Source of the DNA: Anaerolinea sp.
GTDB taxonomy: Bacteria; Chloroflexota; Anaerolineae; Anaerolineales; Anaerolineaceae
DNA: 11,021 bases
Reading direction: 5' to 3'
Assembly (NCBI GenBank): GCA_013824385.1
Contig: PNNU01000072.1
Span: 1 to 11,021 of the forward strand
A program made the translations under genes and the position numbers. Below, piece by piece: positions 1-6,566 of this stretch (the stretch's first letter is position 1; each line of letters starts with the position of its first letter). The notes beneath the pieces were generated by a model. It worked only from the letters and a program-made list of their open reading frames with translations, was not told the DNA's origin and searched no databases.

Positions 1-95
1 TAGCCAAAAGGAGAAGTGATTGCGAATCGTCCCTGGTAAGCCAACCAAGCCTCGGCAAAATAGATACGTATAAAATGCACAAGTTTATCGATCAT
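1..95 (-). CDS. ABC-2 type transporter permease, N-terminal fragment cut by window edge
   Basis: Reading leftward from the ATG at 95-93 gives 31 open codons with no stop before the edge. The peptide begins MIDKLVHFIRIYFAEAWLAY. A short amphipathic stretch followed by an aromatic segment of the type 'RIYFAEAWLAYxGRF' is characteristic of the second permease in two-permease ABC-2 exporters. The ATG shares ATGA with the stop codon of the upstream permease (92-95), the same 4-base overlap seen between that permease and its ATPase. This indicates translational coupling in one operon. Most of the protein lies outside the window, so substrate and length cannot be judged. The reading frame and coupling are seen directly; the family call is inferred from the N-terminal pattern and the context. 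Confidence 0.7.
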   Translation of the reverse strand, partial: MIDKLVHFIRIYFAEAWLAYQGRFAITSPFG

Positions 96-883
96 ATCGA
101 GCTCAATTCGCCGCTGAGCCGAATGCTGTCATGTACTTTCGCCTGCATCCAACGCGTAATTGCGATAAATATTAACGAAAGCCCAACAGTCATTACCCAA
201 TGTGTCGCCAGGTAATTCAAGTCATGCGAACCCAGGAGGCTTTCATTCATGGCTTCCAAGGCCCAGCGGATCGGTACTGCACCAGAAACATATTGCAGCC
301 AAACCGGTAATACCCGGATGGGATACATGAATCCGCATAGAAAGGCGATCGGCATTTCGAGGTAATCTACAAAGGTGCCTGATAACCGCGACCAGGCCAG
401 GAAGTTGGCCAGAAAAACACCTATAGACCACATGGCAAACAATAACAAAAACAGTGAAATGATCACTCCCCAGAAATTCACTCCTGAGAATGAGTAGCCA
501 AAAATGAGAATGGCTGCCAGAAATGCAAGTGCCAAACTAAACAGGCCTGAGAGAACATTGGTGAGGGTGCGAATGGCTTCGATGAGGTTAAGAGAGGTGG
601 GGCTGCCAACGATCAATTCCAGCATGCCATTGCGCCGGTCTCCTACAATATCGTATGTCGACGTAAAAACCAGACCACTCCACATGCCCATAATACCGCC
701 GCCGATCACATTGTAGACGAGATCAGGTGTGGAATTGCCTGCAGCGCGGGAAAGCAGCATACCCACTGCAGAGAATACAGCCGGCTGGATAACAAACAAG
801 CCCAAAGAAAAAGGATTCAATGTGCGGACAAGAAATTGAACCGACATTTGTTGTTTGATCAGCCCCCAACGGAGATTCGTCAT
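92..883 (-). CDS. ABC-2 family transporter permease
   Basis: This 263-aa integral membrane protein has about six hydrophobic segments. It probably forms half of an exporter channel together with the partial permease downstream. Family-typical features are a cytoplasmic segment with 'STYDIVGDRRNGMLELIVGSP' character after the second helix, and a late 'MYPIRVLPVWLQYVSGAVP' loop-helix resembling the conserved C-terminal part of ABC-2 permeases. The start at 883 is supported by an AGGGAG-like ribosome binding site inside the end of the ATPase gene and by the ATGA overlap with the ATPase stop (880-883). Substrate is unknown; drug, lipid or polysaccharide precursor export are all possible. The family call is strong, the substrate unassigned. 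Confidence 0.85.
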   Translation of the reverse strand: MTNLRWGLIKQQMSVQFLVRTLNPFSLGLFVIQPAVFSAVGMLLSRAAGNSTPDLVYNVIGGGIMGMWSGLVFTSTYDIVGDRRNGMLELIVGSPTSLNLIEAIRTLTNVLSGLFSLALAFLAAILIFGYSFSGVNFWGVIISLFLLLFAMWSIGVFLANFLAWSRLSGTFVDYLEMPIAFLCGFMYPIRVLPVWLQYVSGAVPIRWALEAMNESLLGSHDLNYLATHWVMTVGLSLIFIAITRWMQAKVHDSIRLSGELSSI

Positions 884-1863
884 GCCTGGTCTCCCTGGAT
901 GATGGCAATATAGACATCTTCCAAAGTTTGAGAACGCGCTTCAAGGTTGAGAATATACTGCGGGTTCAAAAAGGGTGAAAGAAGTTCCAACACACGCCCC
1001 GGTTCAAGGGTGTGGATGCTCAATTTTTCAGGTTCGCTAGTGGCAATATGCTCTATCACCGTGCGCTGATCCATTACTTTCAACTTATCGAGCAGCATCT
1101 GCACCTGGGAGGATTGAACGCTGGCCTCGATAACTGATTCTCCGCTGATACGACGCTTGAGTGCATCGGGAGTATCAAGAGCAACGATGTTGCCTTTTTT
1201 TACAATGGCGATACGATTGCATAACTCTTCTGCTTCTGCCATGTAATGGGTAGTCAACAAAATTGTTTTGCCCAGCGAGAGTAAATTCTTGATGGTTTTA
1301 CGAAGTTCACGCGACCCCACGGGGTCAATGCCGACCGTTGGCTCATCCAAAAAGAGCACTTCAGGATCATGCAGCAAAGCCCTGGCGAGATGCAGCCGCT
1401 GGGTCATGCCGCTTGAATACGTTTCGACCCGGTCATCAGCGCGGTCAGCTAACCCAACCAGTTCAAGCAGCATGGGGATACGCTTATTGGCATAATCATC
1501 CTTCAGCGAGTAGAGTTCTGCAAAGTATTTGAGGTTTTGAAAAGCAGTGAGACGGTTATATAATCCGCGGCTTCCGCTAAAAGCAAAGCCGATGTGTTTA
1601 CGTACCTCGGCGGTCTGTTTGACCACATCCAACCCAAGGATTTTAGCTGAGCCACCAGTGGGTAGCAGTAAAGTGGTTAGCATTTTGACGGTGGTGGTCT
1701 TTCCAGCACCGTTAGGTCCAAGCAAACCGAACAACTCACCGCGTTCCACAGAAAAAGAGATGTTTTCAACCGCCATAGTGGATTTGGTTTTATTCTTCCA
1801 CAACCCGGTTTTAGTTTTAAAGACTTTATTCAGTGAATTTGTTTCGATCGCAAATGAATCCAT
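880..1863 (-). CDS. ABC transporter ATP-binding protein (ABC-2 exporter, drug-type)
   Basis: This 327-aa cytoplasmic ATPase powers the exporter encoded by the two downstream permeases. Visible motifs are Walker A GPNGAGKTT at residues 49-57, a variant signature SSGMTQ at 150-155, Walker B 'VLFLDEP' at 169-175 with D-loop 'GIDP', and the H-loop histidine at 206. The Q-loop area reads 'GFAFSGSRGLYNRLT', lacking the usual glutamine, as is common in the daunorubicin-type subfamily. Residues 230-327 form the accessory C-terminal domain, which ends in the typical 'TLEDVYIAI'. The frame is open upstream to 1926. I chose the ATG at 1863 because AAAGGA lies 7 nt before it and the extra 21 residues are hydrophobic and atypical. 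It is the first gene of the operon; no regulator is adjacent. Confidence 0.92.
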   Translation of the reverse strand: MDSFAIETNSLNKVFKTKTGLWKNKTKSTMAVENISFSVERGELFGLLGPNGAGKTTTVKMLTTLLLPTGGSAKILGLDVVKQTAEVRKHIGFAFSGSRGLYNRLTAFQNLKYFAELYSLKDDYANKRIPMLLELVGLADRADDRVETYSSGMTQRLHLARALLHDPEVLFLDEPTVGIDPVGSRELRKTIKNLLSLGKTILLTTHYMAEAEELCNRIAIVKKGNIVALDTPDALKRRISGESVIEASVQSSQVQMLLDKLKVMDQRTVIEHIATSEPEKLSIHTLEPGRVLELLSPFLNPQYILNLEARSQTLEDVYIAIIQGDQA

Positions 1864-2122
1864 TTTTTTCCTTTGGAACCAAGAAATGAAATAATTGGAA
1901 TCGAACCAGAAAAACAACACAAACAAAAAAATGTTGGCCGGCTAAATAAATTGCTATCGCATATCCGTGAACACTAACAATCAATATCCCCTGAAAACAA
2001 CTCGCTTATGTAACACACTGAATTATATCTTTAACTTCCCAATCAGTTAATACCAAACCTGCACATTTTTAAAGGCTTCATAAAGAATACTATTGTGAAA
2101 AGGCATATTGAGGTTTTGAGAA

Positions 2123-2377
2123 TTACCTGACCATATTAAGCGCGGACTCAAGTCTTGCCAAACTGGCATCAATGATACGCTGATTTAAATCCGCATGAGC
2201 TTCAACATAATCACGCACAGCCACTTTCGCACGCGGCGCAAGGTTACTGGTAACACGCTGGCGCACTTCCGCGCTTACGCCAACCATACCATTCAAGAGA
2301 TCCTGCTCTTCAATAGTGCGCAGCCAAAATTGGATGTTATTGTCAGTCAGGGTCAAAATGCGGTCAAGATTTGCCAT
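2123..2377 (-). CDS. Small stand-alone protein resembling the FliG C-terminal domain
   Basis: This 84-aa soluble, helix-rich protein matches, by eye, the stator-facing C-terminal domain of the flagellar rotor protein FliG. Residues 4-58 follow the FliG pattern 'DILxLxDxxIQxxLRxVxxxDLxxAxxGxSxEvxxxxxxNMsxRAxxxLRDdxE', and a final helix at 64-83 resembles the FliG end. R49 and D56 fall where FliG carries the charged residues that contact the stator; the second aspartate of the pair is Tyr57 here. Normal FliG is about 330 residues, so the N-terminal and middle domains are absent. A GGAG site lies 6 nt before the ATG. The gene lies 69 nt after the RibD-like gene on the same strand; no flagellar gene is nearby. 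Its role is unknown; it could be an adapter domain reused outside motility. The resemblance was recognised from memory, not from a search. Confidence 0.6.
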   Translation of the reverse strand: MANLDRILTLTDNNIQFWLRTIEEQDLLNGMVGVSAEVRQRVTSNLAPRAKVAVRDYVEAHADLNQRIIDASLARLESALNMVR

Positions 2378-2446
2378 GTTTTCTCCACTTTTATACCAAT
2401 TTTAAGTAACAATAAACAATACTATTTTATTATCGTCCGGCTTAGG

Positions 2447-2995
2447 TTAATTAGTAGGGACAATTTTGTATTTGGTTTGCACAAAACCATTGCTGTAAGT
2501 GCGTGAGGTTAGCATTTGAAGTGAAAACTCACGCCCAAATGATCCAAAAAGCGGAATGCCGCCGCCAAGCAAAATGGGAATGGTTGTAAGTGTTATCTCT
2601 TGGATCAATCCCGCCTTTAGAAACCCCTGGATGGTTTGACCGCCATCGACATAGATGCGGTGGGAACCTGAGGTTTCAAGCCGCTGAACCACTTCTGCTG
2701 GTGAGCCTGTCATATGTTCAACCTTGTTGAGTAAAGCGGGTGGAATAACAGGTGTTTTATGGCTTAATACCACTACACGCAAATGCGAATATGGCCACTC
2801 AGCGAAACCCAAAGCGGTTTCATAAGATTTTCGTCCCATCACCAGAGTATCCACCGAGGAGTAAAATTCGGCGATGCCGAAATCTTCAGAATCGATGGCG
2901 TAGGCGGTGTTGTTCAACCATGAGATATCTCCGTCCGGGCCGGCGATGAAGCCATCCAGTGAAGCGGCGATAAAGACAAAACATTTAAGGGTCAT
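2447..2995 (-). CDS. Dihydrofolate reductase family protein (RibD C-terminal fold, YyaP-like)
   Basis: This 182-aa cytoplasmic protein has the DHFR/RibD-C fold. Landmarks are the N-terminal strand and 'ASLDGFIAGPDGDISWL' loop (11-27), the 'DTLVMGRKSYET' helix start (49-60) where NADPH-binding residues usually lie, 'RIYVDGGQTIQGFLKAGLIQEI' (113-134), and 'PILLGGGIPLFG' (140-151). These match the stand-alone reductase-like family represented by Bacillus YyaP/YwjB rather than biosynthetic RibD, which carries an extra deaminase domain. A reductase activity with NADPH is likely, but the substrate is not known. Stand-alone members are commonly found outside riboflavin operons, as here. The start at 2995 follows a GGTGA-like site about 9 nt upstream. 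It may be cotranscribed with the FliG-like gene 69 nt downstream. Confidence 0.88.
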   Translation of the reverse strand: MTLKCFVFIAASLDGFIAGPDGDISWLNNTAYAIDSEDFGIAEFYSSVDTLVMGRKSYETALGFAEWPYSHLRVVVLSHKTPVIPPALLNKVEHMTGSPAEVVQRLETSGSHRIYVDGGQTIQGFLKAGLIQEITLTTIPILLGGGIPLFGSFGREFSLQMLTSRTYSNGFVQTKYKIVPTN

Positions 2996-3154
2996 TGTTT
3001 TTTCACCAGTTCCGAAAAGTAATATCCTTTAAAGCTGTCTCTTCCTAACTGCGAGAAATTTGAAAGAATAGTGATTTCATTTATTTTATACAAAATAATC
3101 ATAAGATTTGTGTGCAATATTGTGAAGTGGAGTACACATCTCTATTAGAACAAT

Positions 3155-3181
3155 AAAACCTTCTTTTAGAAAGAAGGTTTT
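3155..3181 (-). terminator. Hairpin terminator after the pentapeptide-repeat gene
   Basis: The arms AAAACCTTCTTT and AAAGAAGGTTTT are perfect 12-nt complements around a 3-nt loop. On the minus strand the stem ends in TTTTATTGTT, consistent with an intrinsic terminator about 70 nt beyond the stop codon of the pentapeptide-repeat gene. On the plus strand it ends in five Ts, so it could act both ways. Confidence 0.65.
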
Positions 3182-3248
3182 TCAATTATGGATGCATTTC
3201 TCAACTCGCAGTGCTTTACCCCCGCTAGGGTGTTTGGGAAACTACTAA

Positions 3249-3860
3249 CTATTGAAGCTCATCCAGGATGATGTTCAAGTTATAGAGCAGCGACAAAGCC
3301 TCAGGCATGGAGAATTTTGTCTTCTTTAATGTATTGAGAATGGGATCGATGTTGTAATTCTTTGCGCCTCTTAAATCCGCGGAGGTAAGGTTGGTACGAG
3401 CAAAACGGCTGTTCTCAAAATCGGTGCCCGTGCAATCTACGAAAGATAAATTAGAGTCTTCAAAGCTGACATCATGGGCGATGCAATTTTTCATCATCAT
3501 TTTTTCAAGGTTCAACCCCATGAAGGTCGAATAATTAATCACACAATCGGTAAAATCTACCGGTTTTTGAATGAGCTTGCCAGTTGCCCACTCGGATTGC
3601 GTCCAGTTAATACCGGCGAGTTTGCACTCTTCAAAGCGGGTATTTGAAAATGAACTGTCTTTGACGTTGACCAGGCTCAAGTCGCAGTTCTGAAAGACGC
3701 AGTTACGAAAACTACACCTTTGAAAATAAGTACCGGTGAAATTGCATTTGATAAAGGTACATGAGTTGAATTCTTTCATCTGCATCTTGGATTCTTTGAT
3801 CTCAAGATTCTTGTATTCAACTCTGTTGTATTCGGTTTCGTTTGATTGAGAATTATCCAT
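3249..3860 (-). CDS. Pentapeptide-repeat protein
   Basis: This 203-aa protein is built largely of A(D/N)LXX-type five-residue repeats from about residue 31 to 165. Examples are 'CTFIKCNFTG', 'CSFRNCVFQNCDLSLV', 'SSFSNTRFEECKLAGINW', 'VSFEDSNLSFVDCTGTDF' and 'TNLTSADLRGA'. Such repeats form a right-handed square beta-helix. The interruption near 85-105 and the C-terminal alpha-helical cap ('YNIDPILNTLKKTKFSMPEALSLL', 169-192) match the architecture of the group that includes Qnr, MfpA and McbG. The sequence does not match any Qnr I know closely, so quinolone protection is not claimed. AAGGGG lies 8 nt before the ATG. It is transcribed divergently from the permease at 4100 across a 239-nt spacer. 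Its cellular target is unknown. Confidence 0.88.
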   Translation of the reverse strand: MDNSQSNETEYNRVEYKNLEIKESKMQMKEFNSCTFIKCNFTGTYFQRCSFRNCVFQNCDLSLVNVKDSSFSNTRFEECKLAGINWTQSEWATGKLIQKPVDFTDCVINYSTFMGLNLEKMMMKNCIAHDVSFEDSNLSFVDCTGTDFENSRFARTNLTSADLRGAKNYNIDPILNTLKKTKFSMPEALSLLYNLNIILDELQ

Positions 3861-4026
3861 GTGAAAAGCCCCTTCTCTAAAACCACATTAATGACCGAAT
3901 AATGATGGAAGTAACCTTATATATCGTTGCAAGAACGAGACCATTCAAAATATGACCCAAATGGATCACTGAACTCGGTATTTTAGTAATTATTGGGGCT
4001 ATATGATTGTTTTCTGTAAAAAAAAA

Positions 4027-4044
4027 TCGCCCAATCGGGTAGTT
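4027..4044. promoter_or_regulatory. Candidate operator dyad before the ion-transporter gene
   Basis: CGCCCAATCGGGTAG contains CCC-N4-GGG followed by TA, about 58 nt before the permease ATG and in the divergent spacer shared with the pentapeptide-repeat gene. The same core occurs at 5434-5449 and 5519-5533. The position fits a repressor or activator site. No regulator gene is present and the core is short enough to arise by chance. Confidence 0.25.
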
Positions 4045-4099
4045 CCATTATCCCCCCGCCCCACCTAGAATAAACAACAATGATCATCAGGAAAAGTCC

Positions 4100-5404
4100 A
4101 TGTGGATCGCGTTAATTATTTTTATAGTCGTTTATGTCGCAGTCGCCAGCGAAAAATTTCCGCGGCACTGGGTGGCGTTGGTCGGCGGCTGCCTGTTGAT
4201 GGTGTTTGGCATCATGACCCCATCCGATGTGGTCCATGCCATTAACTGGGAAACTTTGGGCTTGTTGGCCGGGATGTTTGTGCTGGTCTCCATTTTGACC
4301 GAATCGGGTTTTTTCCACTGGCTAGCCATGGCTGCCGTACGTAAGGTAAAATACCGCCCCGCCCCGCTTTTTGTTGTATTGATACTAATGGCCGCTTTCT
4401 TATCCATGTTGATGGATAGTATTACAGTCATGTTGTTTCTTGCTGCATTAACGGTGCAATTGTGCCGATTGTTAAGGTTGGACCCTGTGCCGCTGGTGAT
4501 CGCTGAAGTATGTGCCGCGAATACAGGCGGCTCGGCAACATTAGTGGGAGACCCTCCCAATGTGATTTTAGGCACCACCCTGGGTTTTTCGTTTTCCGAT
4601 TTTGCCACGCATACCGGTCCAATCGCAATAATAACGGCAGTGATCATTTTGGGTATTTTTTATTTAGTGGTCCGAAAAGACTTAAAAGCATCCAAACAAT
4701 GGCTGACTGATTACACCATCATGGAAATTGAATACAGTAATCGCCGCGAGTTAAATCCGCGGTTAACCAAAATCGGTTTGATCGGTTTTGGCAGCGCCGT
4801 TTTGTTATTGATCTTTCATTTGCCAATACAACACCTCACCGGAATACCCCTCAATGCCGCCACTGCAGCCCTTGTCCCCGCGATAATCGCCATCTTCTTT
4901 TTGAGTGACAATCACAAAAAAGCGGTGATACTCAAACTGGATGGCGAAAGCATTCTATTCTTTTGCGGATTATTTGTTTTAATTGGCGGCCTCGAAAAAG
5001 TTCACCTGTTTGAAGGTCTAGCCAAAGGGTTCGCCCTAATCGCGGATGCCAATCCCAACATGCTGATAATGACCTTGCATTGGGCTCCTGGATTGCTGAG
5101 TGGTGTCGTGTATAATGTGCCGCTGGCTTTGGCAATGAGTTTTGTACTCAAAGAACTGGCCTCAATCCCCGGCATGCCGGCGTTATCGCTGATGGTCTGG
5201 TCTCTGGCGCTGGGTGTGGATATTGGCGGCAGCATGACACCCATCGGCGCATCAGCCAATGTTGTTGCCTATGGCTACCTCGAACGCCGCCATGGCCCGG
5301 TAGGCTGGAAAAAGTGGTTGAAACTGGCCGTGCCTGCCACACTGGCTGCGATGATCGTGGCTTCGCTTCTGATCATGGTAAAAAGTCAGACCGGCTGGTA
5401 TTAA
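4100..5404 (+). CDS. Ion transporter (IT) superfamily permease, ArsB/NhaD-like
   Basis: This 434-aa inner-membrane transporter has about ten to twelve hydrophobic segments arranged as two inverted halves. The half-repeat signatures are 'NTGGSATLVGDPPN' (141-154) and 'DIGGSMTPIGASANVVA' (374-390), the substrate/ion-binding hairpins of the ArsB/NhaD/SLC13 superfamily. The helix motifs that usually read 'DNVT' and 'DNIP' are 'DSIT' (106-109) and 'YNVP' (338-341) here. The length is normal for the ArsB/NhaD/YbiR branch. AGGA lies about 8 nt before the chosen ATG. No arsR, arsC or arsA gene is nearby, so arsenite export is not supported; Na+/H+ exchange or anion transport are equally possible. It is separated by 210 nt from the next membrane-protein gene on the same strand. 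Confidence 0.85.
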   Translation: MWIALIIFIVVYVAVASEKFPRHWVALVGGCLLMVFGIMTPSDVVHAINWETLGLLAGMFVLVSILTESGFFHWLAMAAVRKVKYRPAPLFVVLILMAAFLSMLMDSITVMLFLAALTVQLCRLLRLDPVPLVIAEVCAANTGGSATLVGDPPNVILGTTLGFSFSDFATHTGPIAIITAVIILGIFYLVVRKDLKASKQWLTDYTIMEIEYSNRRELNPRLTKIGLIGFGSAVLLLIFHLPIQHLTGIPLNAATAALVPAIIAIFFLSDNHKKAVILKLDGESILFFCGLFVLIGGLEKVHLFEGLAKGFALIADANPNMLIMTLHWAPGLLSGVVYNVPLALAMSFVLKELASIPGMPALSLMVWSLALGVDIGGSMTPIGASANVVAYGYLERRHGPVGWKKWLKLAVPATLAAMIVASLLIMVKSQTGWY

Positions 5405-5433
5405 TCCCTGATTTGATTTTATGATCAGCAGTA

Positions 5434-5449
5434 TTACCCATATGGGTAA
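5434..5449. promoter_or_regulatory. Perfect 16-bp palindrome TTACCCATATGGGTAA
   Basis: Two exactly complementary 8-nt halves meet without a spacer 30 nt after the permease stop and about 166 nt before the next gene. The TTACCC-N4-GGGTAA form resembles G-tract inverted repeats bound by CsoR/RcnR/CstR-type repressors. That comparison is inference; no such regulator lies in the window. Confidence 0.35.
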
Positions 5450-5518
5450 CCTTAGGCGAAATTTGACCCAGGAAAGTTATATTATCAATACCTACACGAA
5501 GTTAATTGCAGAATATTT

Positions 5519-5533
5519 CGCCCTAATGGGTAA
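5519..5533. promoter_or_regulatory. Candidate operator dyad before the 88-aa membrane-protein gene
   Basis: CGCCCTAATGGGTAA repeats the CCC-N4-GGGTA core about 82 nt before the ATG at 5615. A weak promoter-like pair, TTGCAG and GGTAAT with a 17-nt spacer, overlaps the dyad, so a bound protein could cover the -10 region. Both the promoter and the operator are tentative. Confidence 0.3.
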
Positions 5534-5614
5534 TTTCAATTCACCGCCGAAGAGCATAGAATAAGAATCAAGAACCAATCAATAATCAAACAAGGTTAGT
5601 CCGTGAGGCATATT

Positions 5615-5881
5615 ATGATTTCTGAATCTATTAAAACATTTGCGATTCCTTTATCCCTTTACATCGTGATGGGCATAATCATTACCCGCATTCAACTCGA
5701 TAAGACCAGTACCCGTGAATTCCGTTGGCTGCAGTGGATGCAATATGGAGTGGATGTCTTGCGCATCGTCTTCATGTGGCCTTTGATCTTATTCATCGAA
5801 AAGTCACAGAGCTGGCTTGAAAAATCTGCATCAAGTGAAGAACTTTCGCCCGCAAAGGAAACAACTCAAGCACATATCTAG
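5615..5881 (+). CDS. Small two-helix membrane protein of unknown function
   Basis: This 88-aa protein has hydrophobic segments at about residues 8-25 and 50-63. They are separated by a charged, Trp-rich loop ('TREFRWLQWMQYG') and followed by a hydrophilic, Glu/Ser-rich tail. I do not recognise the family. The frame also allows a GTG start at 5603. I prefer the ATG at 5615 because GAGG (5605-5608), inside the alternative start region, sits 6 nt before it as a good ribosome binding site. It lies between the IT-family permease and the ammonium-transporter pair, with 210 and 183 nt of spacer, so it may be a separate transcript. The coding call rests on length, the ribosome binding site and membrane-helix periodicity. 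Confidence 0.65.
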   Translation: MISESIKTFAIPLSLYIVMGIIITRIQLDKTSTREFRWLQWMQYGVDVLRIVFMWPLILFIEKSQSWLEKSASSEELSPAKETTQAHI

Positions 5882-6064
5882 AAGTTAATAAATAAATCAG
5901 AAAGTGCAACTCCAACTCGAATAGATTTTTACAAAACGATACGGCACTCTGCAAAATCAGGCTGGTTTTTTCAACGGCCCTGGTTCTGCTAAAACACACC
6001 TGTTCGTCAGAATTTTTCATACATTTGGTTTTCTGTTCATCCAGAAGAAAGTAGAAAGGAAAAA

Positions 6065-6547
6065 ATGAATATTCTACCGATTATCAGCTTCGCGCTGCTG
6101 GCATTGATTTTAATGAGCATGCTGGCAAAAACCCGCCCCTATTCGAAGGCTGCATTACCCGGCAAAACCCTGATCGTAACTCCACTGTCTCTCCTTTCGA
6201 AGCTTTGGCTGCACCGGTTCGGACTTGGCGCACTCATCACCGGGTTGGCGCTGACCAGTCTGGCGGGCTGGCTGCCGATCAATATGATGTATATGGTCGC
6301 GGCTTTCGCTGTAGTCATCCTCTTGATGCCGATGAAGTTAACCCTTACCTCTCAAGGCTTGGCACTTGGAGACGGCATCTACCGTCCCTGGAAAGAGTTC
6401 TCAGGCATCAAACAAAACAAAGCCAGCCTGGAATTGCAAAATCACTCGGTGCTTACCCGGGTCGTGCTCTTCTTGAATACCTCCAAGAATCAACAAACCC
6501 TCAAACTCATTGAAAATCACATTCCGGCAAGCTCGCCGAATGGATAA
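6065..6547 (+). CDS. Membrane protein with C-terminal PH-like domain, unknown function
   Basis: This 160-aa protein has hydrophobic segments at about 2-20, 53-70 and 73-90, then a soluble domain at 91-155. The tail ('LTLTSQGLAL...YRPWKEFSGIKQNKASLELQ') has the short-strand pattern of bacterial PH-like (YcxB/DUF-type) domains: a strand, a hydrophobic 'G' turn, 'PWKEFSGI' and a closing helix. AAAGGA lies 6 nt before the ATG. The stop is only 19 nt from the start of the ammonium transporter, so the two are almost certainly cotranscribed. It could be an accessory or anchoring subunit of the transporter, but nothing in the sequence shows an interaction. I do not recognise a named family. Confidence 0.72.
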   Translation: MNILPIISFALLALILMSMLAKTRPYSKAALPGKTLIVTPLSLLSKLWLHRFGLGALITGLALTSLAGWLPINMMYMVAAFAVVILLMPMKLTLTSQGLALGDGIYRPWKEFSGIKQNKASLELQNHSVLTRVVLFLNTSKNQQTLKLIENHIPASSPNG

Positions 6548-6566
6548 ATCTTACGGGAGTATAAAA

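Noticed and set aside
2390..2419. Promoter-like pair TTGTTT / TATAAA (18-nt spacer) before the FliG-C-like gene
   Set aside because: A start site there would leave only about six leader bases and place the ribosome binding site at the transcript end, so it is probably AT-rich coincidence.
3219..3231. Another CCC-N4-GGG occurrence (CCCGCTAGGG) near the end of the pentapeptide-repeat gene
   Set aside because: It lies at a gene's 3' end, not before a gene, and shows that the bare core also arises by chance.
3249..3860. Calling the pentapeptide-repeat protein Qnr
   Set aside because: Only the repeat architecture is shared; the sequence does not match a Qnr family that I can recall.
4132..4647. 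Long antisense open frame (171 codons) opposite the IT-family permease
   Set aside because: It lies wholly opposite a gene with clear family motifs, has no ribosome binding site and its product has no recognisable composition.
4100..5404. Naming the permease arsB
   Set aside because: No ars gene is nearby and the core motifs differ from typical ArsB/NhaD, so the substrate cannot be assigned.
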